DNA of 64,000 nucleotides from Mytilus edulis (Eukaryota; Mollusca; Bivalvia; Mytilida; Mytilidae). Below the pieces are notes generated by a model, which worked only from the letters and a program-made list of their open reading frames with translations, had not been told where the DNA came from and ran no database searches. Shown piece by piece: positions 22,939-38,499 of the stretch (position 1 is the first letter of the stretch; the number at the start of each line of letters is the position of its first letter). The stretch spans positions 38,112,293 to 38,176,292 of the forward strand of contig NC_092349.1 of NCBI RefSeq assembly GCF_963676685.1, given 5' to 3'. The translations under genes and the position numbers were made by a program.

Positions 22939-24044
22939 AGATAAAGATTTTTTGTGTTACTGATGATTCATTTTAATATCAATTGCATATCCAACAGAGG
23001 AAAACAGTCCAATAAAATTATTTTTTTCTATAAATATGATATTGTAAGATGAGCAATATACTACATGTATTAACAAATTAACTTTTACATTTGCCTTGCT
23101 TTATACACAAATAACAAAAATTGTTACTTTAACTGAAATATAGAACTCTAATAAATGTTTTAACATTCACTGATAAGCTGATATATCATTTTTTTAATAA
23201 TTATATTATATATATATATACAATGTACTTACCGGTACACCTTAAATTCAAAACAGTCACTGTATGTTCATATATCTCTTTCTTTCCATTTCACATACCT
23301 CTGCATAATGTACAGCATCTGCAACACTCAAAATCTACAGGTTTGAAGAAAAAAAATTGGAATGTTTTTAGTTCAATAATATCAAAAATGTCAAAACAGC
23401 CAAAATAATGAATACATGTATTCATGGTATTAGAGATGTGCCATTTTGCACATATGCATGTTACCCAAGGGAAAACTCCTTTCAACGCAGATACATCATG
23501 TACATTATTTATTGTTTTAAATTATTGCATGCCATAGAAAATAGGGATAATGGGATGCAATTGTCCGTTATTTACAAAAAGGCCTCACCCTGACTAACCT
23601 TTACATTCCAAGAATCCTCCTGGTGAGTTACTAAAGTTGAATGCACATTAGAAATTTAGAAGATGTATTTGAATTGGCCCATATTTACATTTGTTGTAAC
23701 CAATAATTTCATGAATTTGATTTATAAACTTGTCATACAAAGGAAATTATTGCTACATGTTAGAAGGTATGCAATTATGCTCTATCTATCAAGCATACAT
23801 TGTACATGTACAAAAAAATGTACATGTATATAGAATGGTCAAATATTACAAAATGTACAGTACAAAGGAAAGGCTGGACTTTCTCGGAAATTTCCATGGT
23901 TAGCCAAAATGTACATAATCCTTAAAGAGCTCTAATTAAAAGCATGAATGTTCCTTGCTATTAATATTTATATATATATGCAACCAAACTGTAAATAAAG
24001 ATTTCTTTACTAACTTTACTTACAATATATTAGGTCTATTTCAA

Positions 24045-24430
24045 TTGATTCTTATAGTTTGTTATGGTGTTGTATTGTTGCACCACTGTCCCAGGTTAGG
24101 GGACGGTAGGTATCCAGCTAACATGTTTAACCCCGCCACATTCTGTATGTATGTGCATGTCTCAAATCAGGAGAATAGCAATTCAGTGGTTGTCGCTTGT
24201 TGATGACATGTTTAATACATATTTATTATTTTTGGTGGTTTTTTTTCGTACAAATAAGTAAGTTTTCTCGCTTGAATTGTTATATATTTGTCATTTCTGG
24301 GCCTTTTATAGCTGACTGCACTATAGGCTGTACATTGACCTATAGAAATGTTAATTTCTGTGTCATTTGGTCTCTTGTGCCACAAGTTGTGGAGAGTTGT
24401 CCCATTGGCAATCATACCACACCTTTGGGT
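24045..24430 (+). repeat. mussel dispersed repeat, long copy
   Basis: From 'gttatggtgttgtattgttg' and 'ctgtcccaggttaggg' through 'cttttatagctgactgcact', 'gacctatagaaatg' and 'gagttgtcccattggcaatc'. This is the reverse complement of repeats at 47150 and 49200-49440. Confidence 0.75.
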
Positions 24431-24883
24431 GCCTTTATAAATTGAGAAAAAATGCTTACCATGTGCAATACAACAATTTACAACTGACCTGACAATTAAC
24501 AATGACTGAGAGTACAAACAATGAAACATGGTACATTTTTGTAAAAAAAAAACATTACATGACCATGATGACTATATCAAGCAATATAAATTATGTAAAA
24601 TTTAGGATGTTTTTCACTTACATTCTGCCAACACTTAAATAGGAACTATTTCAAGGATTCGGCATGACTGTGTGGTAAATAATTTATGACGTGGTATTTG
24701 ATTAGCATATCAATAGAACAACAACAATGTCAACATGCAACTGCAAACTCGTTATTTTGATTTTTGATTTAATTTTTGTTTTCCAATATCGAGCAGTAGA
24801 ACTTTAAACACCATGTGTACGGTATATTATGTAAAAAAAAATAGAATAGTTTAACTGTCCATGTCATTTTCTTGAAAAAAGTT

Positions 24884-24908
24884 GAAATCGCAAGTGCCTT
24901 GCGATTTC
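24884..24908. repeat. perfect 11-bp stem hairpin
   Basis: GAAATCGCAAG-tgc-CTTGCGATTTC, perfect arms with a 3-nt loop, in intergenic sequence. Function unknown. Confidence 0.8.
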
Positions 24909-26087
24909 CTTTCAATAATTTTCAATAGCACAACTTTTTGATCGTCTGATTTAGATAGTTCTTTCTGTGCGATTATTATTGTCATATAGATAGATCGCAA
25001 GCTCATGTTCTCAAAATATTATGTGGCTGACTTACTTGTCATTCTGATATGTACGATCCGCTAAATCAACCTTTTGGTAAACAGAAAAAAATATTTCCGA
25101 GCATCAAGATGGCGTTTGCATTGAGGTAACGAGTTGTTTCCCCTTCCTGTCCTTATCGAGCACCTGACCCATCCCATTAGCGAGTGTTTTATGACGTTGT
25201 TGATTAATTCATTTATTAAAACGCCTTCGTGACCTTACATATTGATAAATAAACATTGATGCGGGATAGAAAAATAAATAAAAATGATACCTTATATTTT
25301 TTTATTTATAAATCACTTCGTCTTCCATTGTAAGATTAATAAGTATGCTTATTATTTTTTCAACGAAACAAGGTTTATATATTATTTTCATTGTTAATTT
25401 ACTGCAGAAAAATATAACTTATAACCAAAATTCTACTATTTAATAACGGATCACAACCCCCTTAAAACCTAAATCGGAAAAGTAGTACACCAACCAAGAC
25501 TGAGAACATGAATTTACATTGATAACAAAAGTTGAGATGTTAATGTTTCTGACAATAAATCGATAAAAATAGACTGGAAATCAGAAATTAGTTTTTTTTC
25601 TTCATTTTATGAGTGTATTTATTACGGCATACACATGATCAAATGCCAAACAAACCGTGAGTCTCAGTCGAATACGTGACATGTCATGCACTACAAAAGA
25701 TGTTCATTAAAACAGGATAATCATATCAGTAAACCAAACAAATCATTACTCTTTTTTTTCCTTGGTATCTTCGACCTCTTTTCTGTTTGTTCAATAAAAA
25801 CGCTCACGGTAAAGTTTTTTTCACAATCTACTATACAACTTGGAGATTACGTCCAAATTCAGACATGGGATATTATCTATATTCATTTATGAGGATAAAA
25901 AAGAAAGCCCTCGAGAAATTTTGCTGTAGGTGTTTATACTGAGATATTCAACAAAATTTCCTGTTAACATAACTTGAACACGACATCATCGTGAAGACAT
26001 TTGTACAGACTTAAAGCTAGGTTCTCTTTTTCCAAGGGAATACCGAGTTATAAATAAAAGTTACAAACTACATTTATAAATTAAGGA

Positions 26088-27095
26088 ACCTTTGTGAGCA
26101 CGCTCACATACCCCACTCTCACATTGTCACTGGACAAACAAAATTCTACCAGATTCCTAAGTTCAAAGACTCATAACTCTACAAAAGTCAACTGATAAGA
26201 ATTTTCTTGTGGATATGTACATTAACATATTATGTCCTCTATGTATTGGTCAAAATCTTTTTGTGCATACTTAAATGACTAACTGATTTAATTTTGTAAT
26301 TTTGTAAATATTACATGTATTTTACAGTTGATAACTTAATAATAACTTATTCCTAAAGTGGTACAATAAACAATTTTAAACAGGGTAAAAAGTAAAAGAT
26401 TAAATCCATAATCTCCAATTTATATGTTTTTTTTATTACTCAAGCAGGAATTTGACAGGTCAGTAAAGCTTACCTATCAAGGACCAAACTAATAAACTAT
26501 ACAAAGTTTATATAATTCTGTTGTTGTGGTTTCAGAAGAGTTGCTATGACAAACTATTGAAGTAGTATATTTAAGGCAAATTCAACGTTCAAACGGGCAT
26601 AACTCCTAGAAAAAAATCAATAGTACTCACGGTCCTGTCGATATACACTTCTAGCATGTCCTTATTATATACATATAGTTTCATGAAATTCTGGTGTGTG
26701 GTGCAGTAGTCATGATAATTATTCTAAATTTATAAGTTCAAAGGAGCGTATATATCTACTAGAAAAAAAATCCACCTTAATTTCCTGTCAATATGGACAT
26801 CTACATAGTATGTCCTTATCAACTTCAACGTTTCACGAAATTCTGTTGTGTGGTTTCAGAGGAGTTGCGATGACAAATTGTTGTAGCAGTATATTTTAGC
26901 CAAATATCTAAAAAGTTCATATGGTATAACTCCTAGAAAAAAAATAATTGAATCCTAATTTCCTGCCGATATGCACATCTACATAGTATATCCTTATTAT
27001 CTACAAAGTTTCATGAAATTCTGTTGTGCGGTTTCAGAAGAGTTGCGATGACAAGAACAGGTCTGACGGAATGACGGACGGACGGAGTATAATTA
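26088..27095 (+). mobile_element. Helitron/pearl-like element with ~160-178-bp tandem core
   Basis: Starts 'ggaacctttgtgagcacgct'. The core repeats the block 'tttca(t/c)gaaattctgttgtg' through 'agttgcgatgacaa' at about 26541, 26706, 26865 and 27043. It ends with 'gacggaatgacggacggacg'. The layout of unique left end, tandem core and GACGGACGG end resembles the bivalve pearl elements. Confidence 0.6.
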
Positions 27096-27109
27096 TGATG
27101 TTTGTCTTA

Positions 27110-27565
27110 TTTTTCAGGCTTTCTTTTTTAAATTTTGATATAAAGGAAATTCATATCCTCTTTTATGCTGTCCTATTTAGCTTTTCTATACAGTTTGATT
27201 CGGCTTTTGTTTGGTTATCATTGAATTGGCGTTCATTTCTGCATACACAATATCATGTTCTGAAATTCTGGGAATGACATCAAGTCTCTTAATTTCACTA
27301 GGATAGTTGGTGATAAGTAAGTCCAAAGTGTTTTTATTTCTAGTTGGTTCTTGTGCTATAATTGAATTAATCCATTGTCATCAAGAATATCTGTAAGCAG
27401 GTAATGTTGTTCTTCATGCTGAGTTCCTAAAATTGGCCAGGACTGTTTTGTTTGTCCAATTTCATCCTGGTAGATTAAAGTCACCCCAATCATTTAGCAT
27501 GCATTGTTCTGTGAAACTTTAGTTAAAAGCTGTTTCAAATTGTTAGAGGCACTCTTTGTTAGCCT
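27110..27565 (-). pseudogene. LINE endonuclease (APE-type) fragment
   Basis: Minus-strand translation with interruptions shows GDFNLPG, then NSIIAQEPTRNKNTLDLLIT and IKRLDVIPRISEHDIVYAEM, the GDFN and (S/E)HD motifs of LINE APE endonucleases. Stops and frameshifts make it dead. It lies in the opposite orientation to the RT copy at 27891. Confidence 0.75.
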
Positions 27566-27589
27566 GTTTTTAGATTACAATATGAGCAT

Positions 27590-27830
27590 ATGAAAACACG
27601 GTATAGGTCTTTTGTGCGTTTTTAGTGATAGGCAGATTCAATCCACCATTTTCTACATAAGAAAATGTCTGTACCACGTCAGGAATATGCCAGTTGTTAT
27701 CCATTCGGTTGATCTGAGCGAAGTTTTGATTTTTCCATTCAGTGATAAGGGACTTTCCGTTTTGAAATTTCCTCGGAGTTCAGTATTTATCATGTTTATG
27801 TGATTTTACTTTTTTTTTTATTCGTGCCCA
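27590..27830 (+). repeat. mussel dispersed repeat, left of LINE copy 2
   Basis: Contains 'agtgataagggactttccgt' and 'cctcggagttcagtatttat', words I know as common in Mytilus sequence. The same kind of sequence continues after the LINE at 29610-29960, so the LINE landed in this repeat region. Confidence 0.5.
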
Positions 27831-27890
27831 TATTATTTCACAGTTATACTTAGTGTTTAGTTCTGTGTATTGCGATAAGGACTCCACCCA

Positions 27891-29595
27891 AATCTATGTA
27901 CTTTACGAGAAAAGGTATAATTATTGATGTCACATGATCACTATGCATGAATGATGCACCTCTAGAATATGTCTCAGAACATAAACATCTTGGTATAACC
28001 TTATCATCTAATGCCAAATATTCTAGTCACATACAGGATATTTATTCAAAAGCCTGTAAACGCCTTAATATTATGAGATATTTAACACATGATAAGATTG
28101 ATAGACAGTCTTTGGAAAGACTATATATTGCATATATAAGGCCTATTTTAGAATATGGGAACATAATTTGGGATAACTGCACACAAGAAGAATCAGATCT
28201 AATTGATTCTGTACAACAAGCTGCTGCCAGAATTGTAACTGGGCTTCGAAAGGGAACTCCTAGATGGAAATTATATAAGGAATTAGGTTGGGATTCTCTC
28301 CAGAATAGACGTCAGAAAAACACTGAAATTATTGTTTCTTCATAAAACTATTTCTGGAGATATTCCTAATTATATTGCTGCTGATATCTTGTCGTATACA
28401 AACACTAATGACCAGTATGGTCTGAGAAAAAAAGGGAATTTAAAACTCCTCAGTGTCGAACCACAGCCTATAAGAACAGTTTTATTCCACAAACTCTTGA
28501 AAAGTGGAATTCACTTGATGGAGAAGTTAAAAATATTTTAAGCTTTACAGGGGTTAAAAGAAAACTGAATGAGGACATAAGTCCTCGTCCTGTTATCTTT
28601 TCCACTGGTTCACGCAAAGATAATATAATCCACTGCCAATTAAAAAATGAGGCTAGTGATCTAAAAGATCATCTCTTCTGTGATCATTTGTCGGACAGCT
28701 CTATATGTGCCTGTGGAGATCCAGTAGAAGATAATTTTCATTTCTTTTATGTTTGTCCATTTTACATTTATCAGAGATATGAGCTCTTTCGAAAAATAAG
28801 TAACTTTGATAATGTCAATCTTGATGTCCTACTACAGGGTTACTCAGACTTAAATATTGATGAAAACACAGAGATATTTACATATGTACAACAATATATT
28901 CATGAAACTGGAAGATTTTTATAATATTTCATGTGATACTATACTGTTTAGAAATCAGCTTATAACCACAGTATACCACTCTTTAGTCTTAATTAAAGAC
29001 AAAAAAAACCTAACTTTTAACACAAAAAAACAACCAATTGTGTTTAGCATCTTTTTGCAAATAAATTTATATATATTTTATCTTATTTTTTGTATTAGTA
29101 ATTATATTTTCAAAAATCAAGAAATTAATAGTCTTGTAATAAGATGGTACACTAAATTACCGTTATGTATTGCAAAAAAGGGCCAATCAATTCTTGTTAT
29201 TCATATAAATAGAACAACTTTGTTGCAGTGAGTTTTTGAATTTGAGTAAAACAAATCACTTAATGATCTATTTGATTCCGATCCAACACTTATTAATGTG
29301 GTATAAACTTGATTCGACACCACCTTCAGTAGGTCTTGTTCTGACTTTGTTAACATAGTTATTTATATATGTATACACAATAAAATACTTCAAGAAGTGG
29401 GGGAATTGCCTCCCCTGACTCACTGCAACAACGTATGATCTATTAACTTATCAGAAAATTATATACTATCATGCATGTTATTCAATCCATATTGTATGGG
29501 AAAGGATTTGTATAGGCACTGCCTTTTGTCCAATCCCTTTCACGTTTAAATGTACATTTGATATTTGAACAATAAAATATTTTGAATTGAATTGA
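27891..29595 (+). mobile_element. 5'-truncated LINE copy 2 (same family as copy 1)
   Basis: Flanked by a 14-bp target duplication AAGGACTCCACCCA (27877-27890 and 29596-29609). It encodes the RT C-terminal part (MNDAPLEYVSEHKHLGITLS, SVQQAAARIVTGLRKGTPRW, CACGDPVEDNFHFFYVCP, ending YVQQYIHETGRFL). The frame is broken between 28345 and 28688. It has the same 3' UTR and (TTGAA)n tail as copy 1, so boundaries and family are well supported. Confidence 0.88.
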
Positions 29596-29609
29596 AAGGA
29601 CTCCACCCA

Positions 29610-29960
29610 CAGTTTTATTTTCATTTCTGTCCTTGTGTAGTGGGGACATTTGTTTGTTAGTAATTGGTGAGTCCAATCAAGTTTCTGTCATTAACATTAC
29701 GTCTGACTTTGTACTATCATTACGATTTTGGACTTGCTGTTGTTTGTTTCTGATGGACTGACAATTCTCATTAATAGAATCCTTCATGGTATAAATGATT
29801 TATTCCTAGTTTCTTGCTTTTCTCTCTTTGGGGTTGATGTGTATTTTGGTTTTACACATTCTTGTTGGATTCTTGTTGCAACTTGGGATGCTCATGCATG
29901 CGGTATACTCAGTCAAGTAATAAGTTAGTACTATAGTTTGTTGAGCTAGCTCACTGCTGC
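29610..29960 (+). repeat. mussel dispersed repeat, right of LINE copy 2
   Basis: Includes 'tttgttagtaattggtgagt' and 'ttggacttgctgttgtttgt'. I judge it to be family repeat by style. No gene. Confidence 0.4.
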
Positions 29961-30289
29961 TGTACCATAACATAAGGAATTTTAGTTTGCATTATTGCAA
30001 ATGATACAATCCCAAATCACAGAAATATTTTTATCACTCCACAAGCAGTTAGGGATAACATGGTAAACCATGACCAATCACCGGAAAGTGATGGTAGCTA
30101 TGGGTTTTACTCATACTGTGAATTTCTTGGCAGTTGATATGAAACCATTGGTCACATGTATCGCATCTTATGGCTCTGTCGTCCCATGCGTCAAAGGCTA
30201 ATCACATGTTCCACATAGGTATATGGCGCTGTCGTTACTTACTTATAAACTTAAAAAAGTTGTTGTATATCATTCAACAAAATAATTCG

Positions 30290-30416
30290 CTGGTGTTCAG
30301 ATAAAGCTTTTGAAAAATCTAGTCATGCGCACTACAAAATTTAACGTGGCATCCGGAAAGACTATCGTTGCATATTGAGCTACGTGTTGTTACCGGCACA
30401 AACAGATTTATCCATA
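30290..30416 (+). promoter_or_regulatory. presumed TMED2 promoter / 5' UTR
   Basis: Lies immediately upstream of the TMED2 start codon. An ETS-like site CATCCGGAAAG occurs about 65 bp before the ATG, a common feature of TATA-less housekeeping promoters. No TATA box is seen. Confidence 0.35.
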
Positions 30417-33431
<3,015 letters not shown>

Positions 33432-36400
33432 GCTGATAAATAATTTAGGTGATACAATTTACAAATTCTCACACTGTGCAGCTAAAATATAACACCCAAT
33501 CATTTTCAGAGGTAATAGTGCTATTTTTTACAATTGCATTCTAGAAAGACATACAAATGTATTTTTTATTAAATTTACATTTATTGTCACAGTGGATATA
33601 TATTATTTATTTGTTATTAGGTTTGTAGGGACAATGAAAACATTTTAACTAGCAAGCATCAGAATAGTGCATTGTTAGGAAGATAAGTTCTAATTAAGTT
33701 CTCATGTAAAAAACTTTTTTGCTCTCTATGAATTGTCAACTGAAGTGAACTTAAAACCAGATGTGAATTTCAATTAGCTTGTAACAAAGTAGTAGCCTTG
33801 TAAAATTTTAATTTGATAAGAGCATAAAGAATTTAGCTAGCCATGCAAGATTAAAAAAAAATTGAGCTAAGTTTGAATATGCAAGGATGGTGGGTTAATT
33901 TAAGTAAAAATTATCATTACATTTTTTATTCCAACATGAAAATGATTAGGTCAGGTGTTTTAGCTTCTTATTAGTTCATTCATCATTCCATATTGATAGT
34001 ACATTGTACTAATATAACAATATGTTTCATCAATAAAAGGTGGCTCTGAGGCACACGTGGAAAATTAAATTATTGATATTTATCTGATTAAGCACAGTTG
34101 GCTTGCCTCTTACAAAGATTTCATATTTGATATTTACTGCAGAATTTTGAATTGTTTAAAATAATAATAGAACAAAAGCATCTGCAAAATTTTTTATGAA
34201 AATTAAGACTTAAAATTAAATATGTCATTGATTTCCTCCATAAAATAGTTTATTGGACAGACAGACTTCTTGGTGTTGTCTAGAATATACAGAACCTTCA
34301 TATGATTTGAATTGAATACTACAAAGTTTTATAGTGTAGTTTAAAAATTGTATTGTATAAACATCAAACCTTAAATTTTTATACAAAATAAAATGAAGTA
34401 ATTGAAATTATTCTTGTTCATTCATAATTGCTAGAAACAGAAGTTCTATCCTTATATTAAGATAAGTGTATGGTAAATGGTTTATTTTTGTTGTTTAATT
34501 TTATATTTTTTGGAGTTCCAATAATTGTTTAAATTTATTTCAAAATATTTGCATATTGCTATAAAGTGTAATTAATGTTTAAAAAATTGGGGAAAAAAAA
34601 GGATTTTAGAGAAACTGATACAAAAAATTTGTTTTATCTATGAATCATAAATTATGCAACAAGGATTTTAAATATCTATCTCTACGATGCAGCTGTCACT
34701 ATATGCTACATGTGTCAAGTTGAAACCAAGTCATTCATATAAAAGATATTCAAGCTACATTATTGTTCTGCAAAAGCTTATTCTTACTGACATTTTCCCT
34801 CTAGTACATATATTTTTACTTTAATCATTTTCTTCATGCTAAGCTTATTGTGTTTGTTCTTTTATTATGTAATAAATATTAATGTGTAATAGATGTAGTT
34901 AAGATTTAATTGGACTGTACATGTAATACATTTACTATGAATATGGATATACAAAGTACTGATCCAGATTGTTGATAAAAAAAATTTAATTGCGAAATGT
35001 GCTCTTTTATCTGGTATATTGGGGAGGGGTTAAAATCAAAGGCAAATTTTAATAGATTTATGATCTTAAAAAGACATATGGGAATGGGATACATTCTCTC
35101 TCTGTGTGCTCACTTTCCCTTTTTGCTTGTTAGAGGGACATTGTTATGAGTTTACTTGTAAAATTTTAACATATTTGCATTTTATATCATTTTGATGAAA
35201 AATTGCCATTTAAAGAAATATGGTACAGTTATAAACCTCTAAACTAAGTGGTAAAAGTTAAAGTGCCTTGCAATACTCTCTTACACCTTTCAGTTAGTAA
35301 AACTTTGGCAAAAAATTTATAAAAATTTATGTGGTCATTGATAAAGATTAGGATATAGACTTAATATCTCAATATAATTGCCTTTTCTAGTAAAAAAATC
35401 AACCAATAATAATTTGAAATACCAAATAGTGTATGGAAGATTGCATTTACCTTATGAAGACTATCACTTTGTCAGTAATGCCTTAATGTTGTTTTTTATG
35501 TATAAAATAATATTGAACTGAGACATGGTGTATAAATTGTATTATAAGTTAAATATATATGTATTACTAGATTTATTTCACGTGACTGGGTGGGGTTTAA
35601 GAAGTTCACTTATTTAAGACCAGTTCATCTATAACCAGGAGTTTTGAGATAAACTCATTAAAGAAGTGTCCAGTTAATCATCCCATATCATACACTCATT
35701 TATTTTGTATATGCGTTTGGTGACACTAAAAGGAGATTAGAATTCAATAATAATTATTACGGCAATCATTCTTATCACACACATCTTCAAATAGACTGTA
35801 CTTATGCAAATTGAACCATAAAGCCCCACCCGATCAGTTGAAATAACATTAGTAAAACAATAGAAGATTTTAGAAATAGATCGTAGCTCATCTAATGGCT
35901 GTTATGTAAAATAAACCAATTGTATATTTTAATAATTGCTGAATGGGTATTGCATCTGAATGTATGTCAAGAGTTTTCTGTTTTATGTGCAAAATTATTT
36001 TTATCAGAGAGAACATAACAGTGATATGTTTTAAAATTAAAGCCAAAGATCACAAATAATAATGATTGTAAAGCATAACTTTGTAAAAAATATCATAATA
36101 GTAATTTGTCTGCTATTAAATGGAATATTTATAACTAATAAATGTTTAATGAAAATTGTAAAAGAAGAGTTATACATTGTATTTTATATGTTAATTTGTT
36201 ATAATAATAAAAAAATGTCATTTTCTATTTTTTGCAAAATTATACTTGAAATACAATAAAATATACTATGTACTTTACAGTTAATTAAAAGAACATAAAC
36301 TAGTTTTGAACATATTACCACAAGGTATGATGGCATGTTTGCATCCTGTAAACTTAAAAAACTAAAATTTGAATTTAGAGATTTTTTCTCTCTAGTAATA

Positions 36401-37555
36401 ATACTTTTAAAGAATACATATTTCAAACTAATTATCTTTTTCCATATTTTTGTTAACTATTTAATTCACATGTTTTGTTGAGAATTTTCATATTTATGGA
36501 AAGTTATTTTATTTTCACTTTTTTTTCATGTGTGATTGCTAAGTAAATGACTTAAGTTTGAATGTGTCACTGATGAAAGAATGTTTGGTGTTTGTCTTTT
36601 TAAATGAAAGAAAAGAATAAAAGACCTGAAAAAAGTATTTGTATTTTTTTCTTTGATCTCCAGTTATACCTTCTGAAACAGTTCTGAAACATATTTTCTC
36701 ATCTTTTCTACCCATTATTGGCATTACGATGCATGTACTGCCATTTTCTATCTATGTTCATGCAATTCCTCTGTTTAAACTATGAACGAGATGTCATCCA
36801 TATAATTACCCTCCATTCATAGAGGAATTGAGGGAAGCATTAATTAAAAAAATAAAATTACTGTCTGATCTTCACAACAACAAAAAAACTTTAAAAAAAA
36901 ACTTCTATAAAATACAATGCCACTCCTCCCAAAAAACTACAACATTTGAAGGGTTAAGTTTGATTTCATCTTGCAATATATGTAAAATTTTCTAATAAAA
37001 TGTAAAATTGCAAACACAGAACTTGGAGAAAAATTGTAACAGAAAGTCCCAAATCAAATGGAAAAGTCAAAAGCTCCACATTAAACAAATGGATAACAAC
37101 TGTTACATTCCTGCAGCTGACTTGGTACAGGCATTTTCTAATGTAGAAAATGGTGGATTAAACCTGGTTTAAAAGTTTTGAGTTGGAGTTATCTTACTTT
37201 GTTCATGATTGTACATTTTAAGTTGAACCTATTTTTACAACAGATTTATACACTATGCATCAATTGTTATTTTTTACTGGATTTCTAAAAATTCTTTGTT
37301 TTATGAATGTACAGCTGTTGGCATTCAGGTGGGTGTCCCCATTTTCAAAGTAAAGTAAAACAAAAAGTTGTGGCAGAACCAAAAAATGCTTTCACATTAA
37401 AATACATGAATTTCAAGCTGGTGTCATACTAAATGTGAAGTAACTTGGTTCAGTTATATGAAAAAACAGGAGGTTGGTGTCTGACTGATCTGAAAATTGT
37501 ACCAATAAACAAAAAAGTGCATAGCTGAAATGTCTTGCCTTCTTTACTTACTATT
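33432..37555. other. TMED2 3' UTR and intergenic AT-rich DNA
   Basis: No exon-like sequence recognised. Short open frames (for example 36062-36259 and 36199-36426) are AT-rich chance frames. Confidence 0.5.
34032..34037 (+). terminator. candidate TMED2 poly(A) signal
   Basis: AATAAA 600 nt after the stop, followed by a GT-rich stretch (ggtggctctgag). Another AATAAA lies at 34387-34392. Choice between them is uncertain. Confidence 0.3.
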
Positions 37556-37559
37556 GATT

Positions 37560-38475
37560 TTTAACCGGATTTTTGTGACAAAAATGTCGGTTATTGATTT
37601 GGGGATGTACGCCGGGCGGGCGGCAATCAAATGTTGTCCGTGCATTATCTCATGAACTGTTCAACCAAAGCTTTTAAAATTTTAACATGTTGTTACTGAC
37701 CACTAAGTGAAGGTCAAGTTCAATAATGGTGATTTTGACTTTTACCGTTCAGGAGTTATGGTTCTTGAAAGATTGAAAAATGGAGTTTCCAGTCGTGTCC
37801 GTGCATTTACGCATGAATTGTTCTACCAAAGCTTCCCAAATTTTAATATGTTGTTACTGATGACAAAATGGAGGTCAAGTTCAATAATGACGATTTTGAC
37901 TTTTACGGTTCAGGAGTTATGGTTCTTGAAAGATTGAAAAATGGAGTTTCCAGTCGTGTCCGTGCATTTACGCATGAACTGTTCTACCAAAGCTTCCGAA
38001 ATTTTAATATATTGTTACTGATGACAAAATGGAGGTCAAGTTCACTAATGACGATTTTGACTTTTACCGTTCAGGAGTTATGGTTCTTGAAAGATTGAAA
38101 AATGGTGTTTCCAGTCATGTCCGTGCATTTTCTCATAAACCATTCAACCAAAGCTTTTGAAATTTTTATATGTTGTTACTGATGACAAAATAGAGGTCAA
38201 GTTCAATAATGACGATTTTGACTTTTACTGTTCAGGAGTTATGGTTCTTGAAAGATCGTAAAATGGCGTTTCCATTCACGTTGTTGCATTTACTAATGAA
38301 CCATTCAATCTAAGCTTTTCAAATTTTAATATGTTGATACTTATGACAAAATGGAGGTCAAATTTGATATTGACGATTTTCACTTTCAGCATTCATCAGT
38401 TATGGTTCTTGTGATATTGCCAGGACACAAATAAATGTTAATAAATCCGGTTTCCTGTCGTTGTGACAGCCTCTT
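37560..38475 (+). mobile_element. element with 161-bp tandem core (4.8 copies)
   Basis: The left end has 'aaccggatttttgtgacaaa' and a G+C-rich 'cgccgggcgggcggcaatc'. The core holds five copies at an exact 161-bp period; the word AGGTCA(A) starts at 37711, 37872, 38033, 38194 and 38355. The right end 'aataaatccggtttcctgtc' includes a CTGTC-gttgt-GACAG hairpin. The two open frames across it are the tandem unit read twice. It resembles bivalve pearl/Helitron-like elements. Confidence 0.75.
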
Positions 38476-38499
38476 GTATATTTATAGTTCAGAACATAA

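Noticed and set aside
25109-25125. Possible orphan first exon ATGGCGTTTGCATTGAG followed by GTAACG
   Set aside because: Good start context and donor, but no downstream exon recognised on the plus strand; could be a chance YY1-like site.
30375-30416. Upstream extension of the TMED2 frame
   Set aside because: Open but with no ATG; the signal peptide begins right after the ATG at 30417 and length then matches the family.
37707-38098. Two overlapping 76-codon frames with near-identical proteins
   Set aside because: They are the same 161-bp tandem unit read twice; the period is not a multiple of three.
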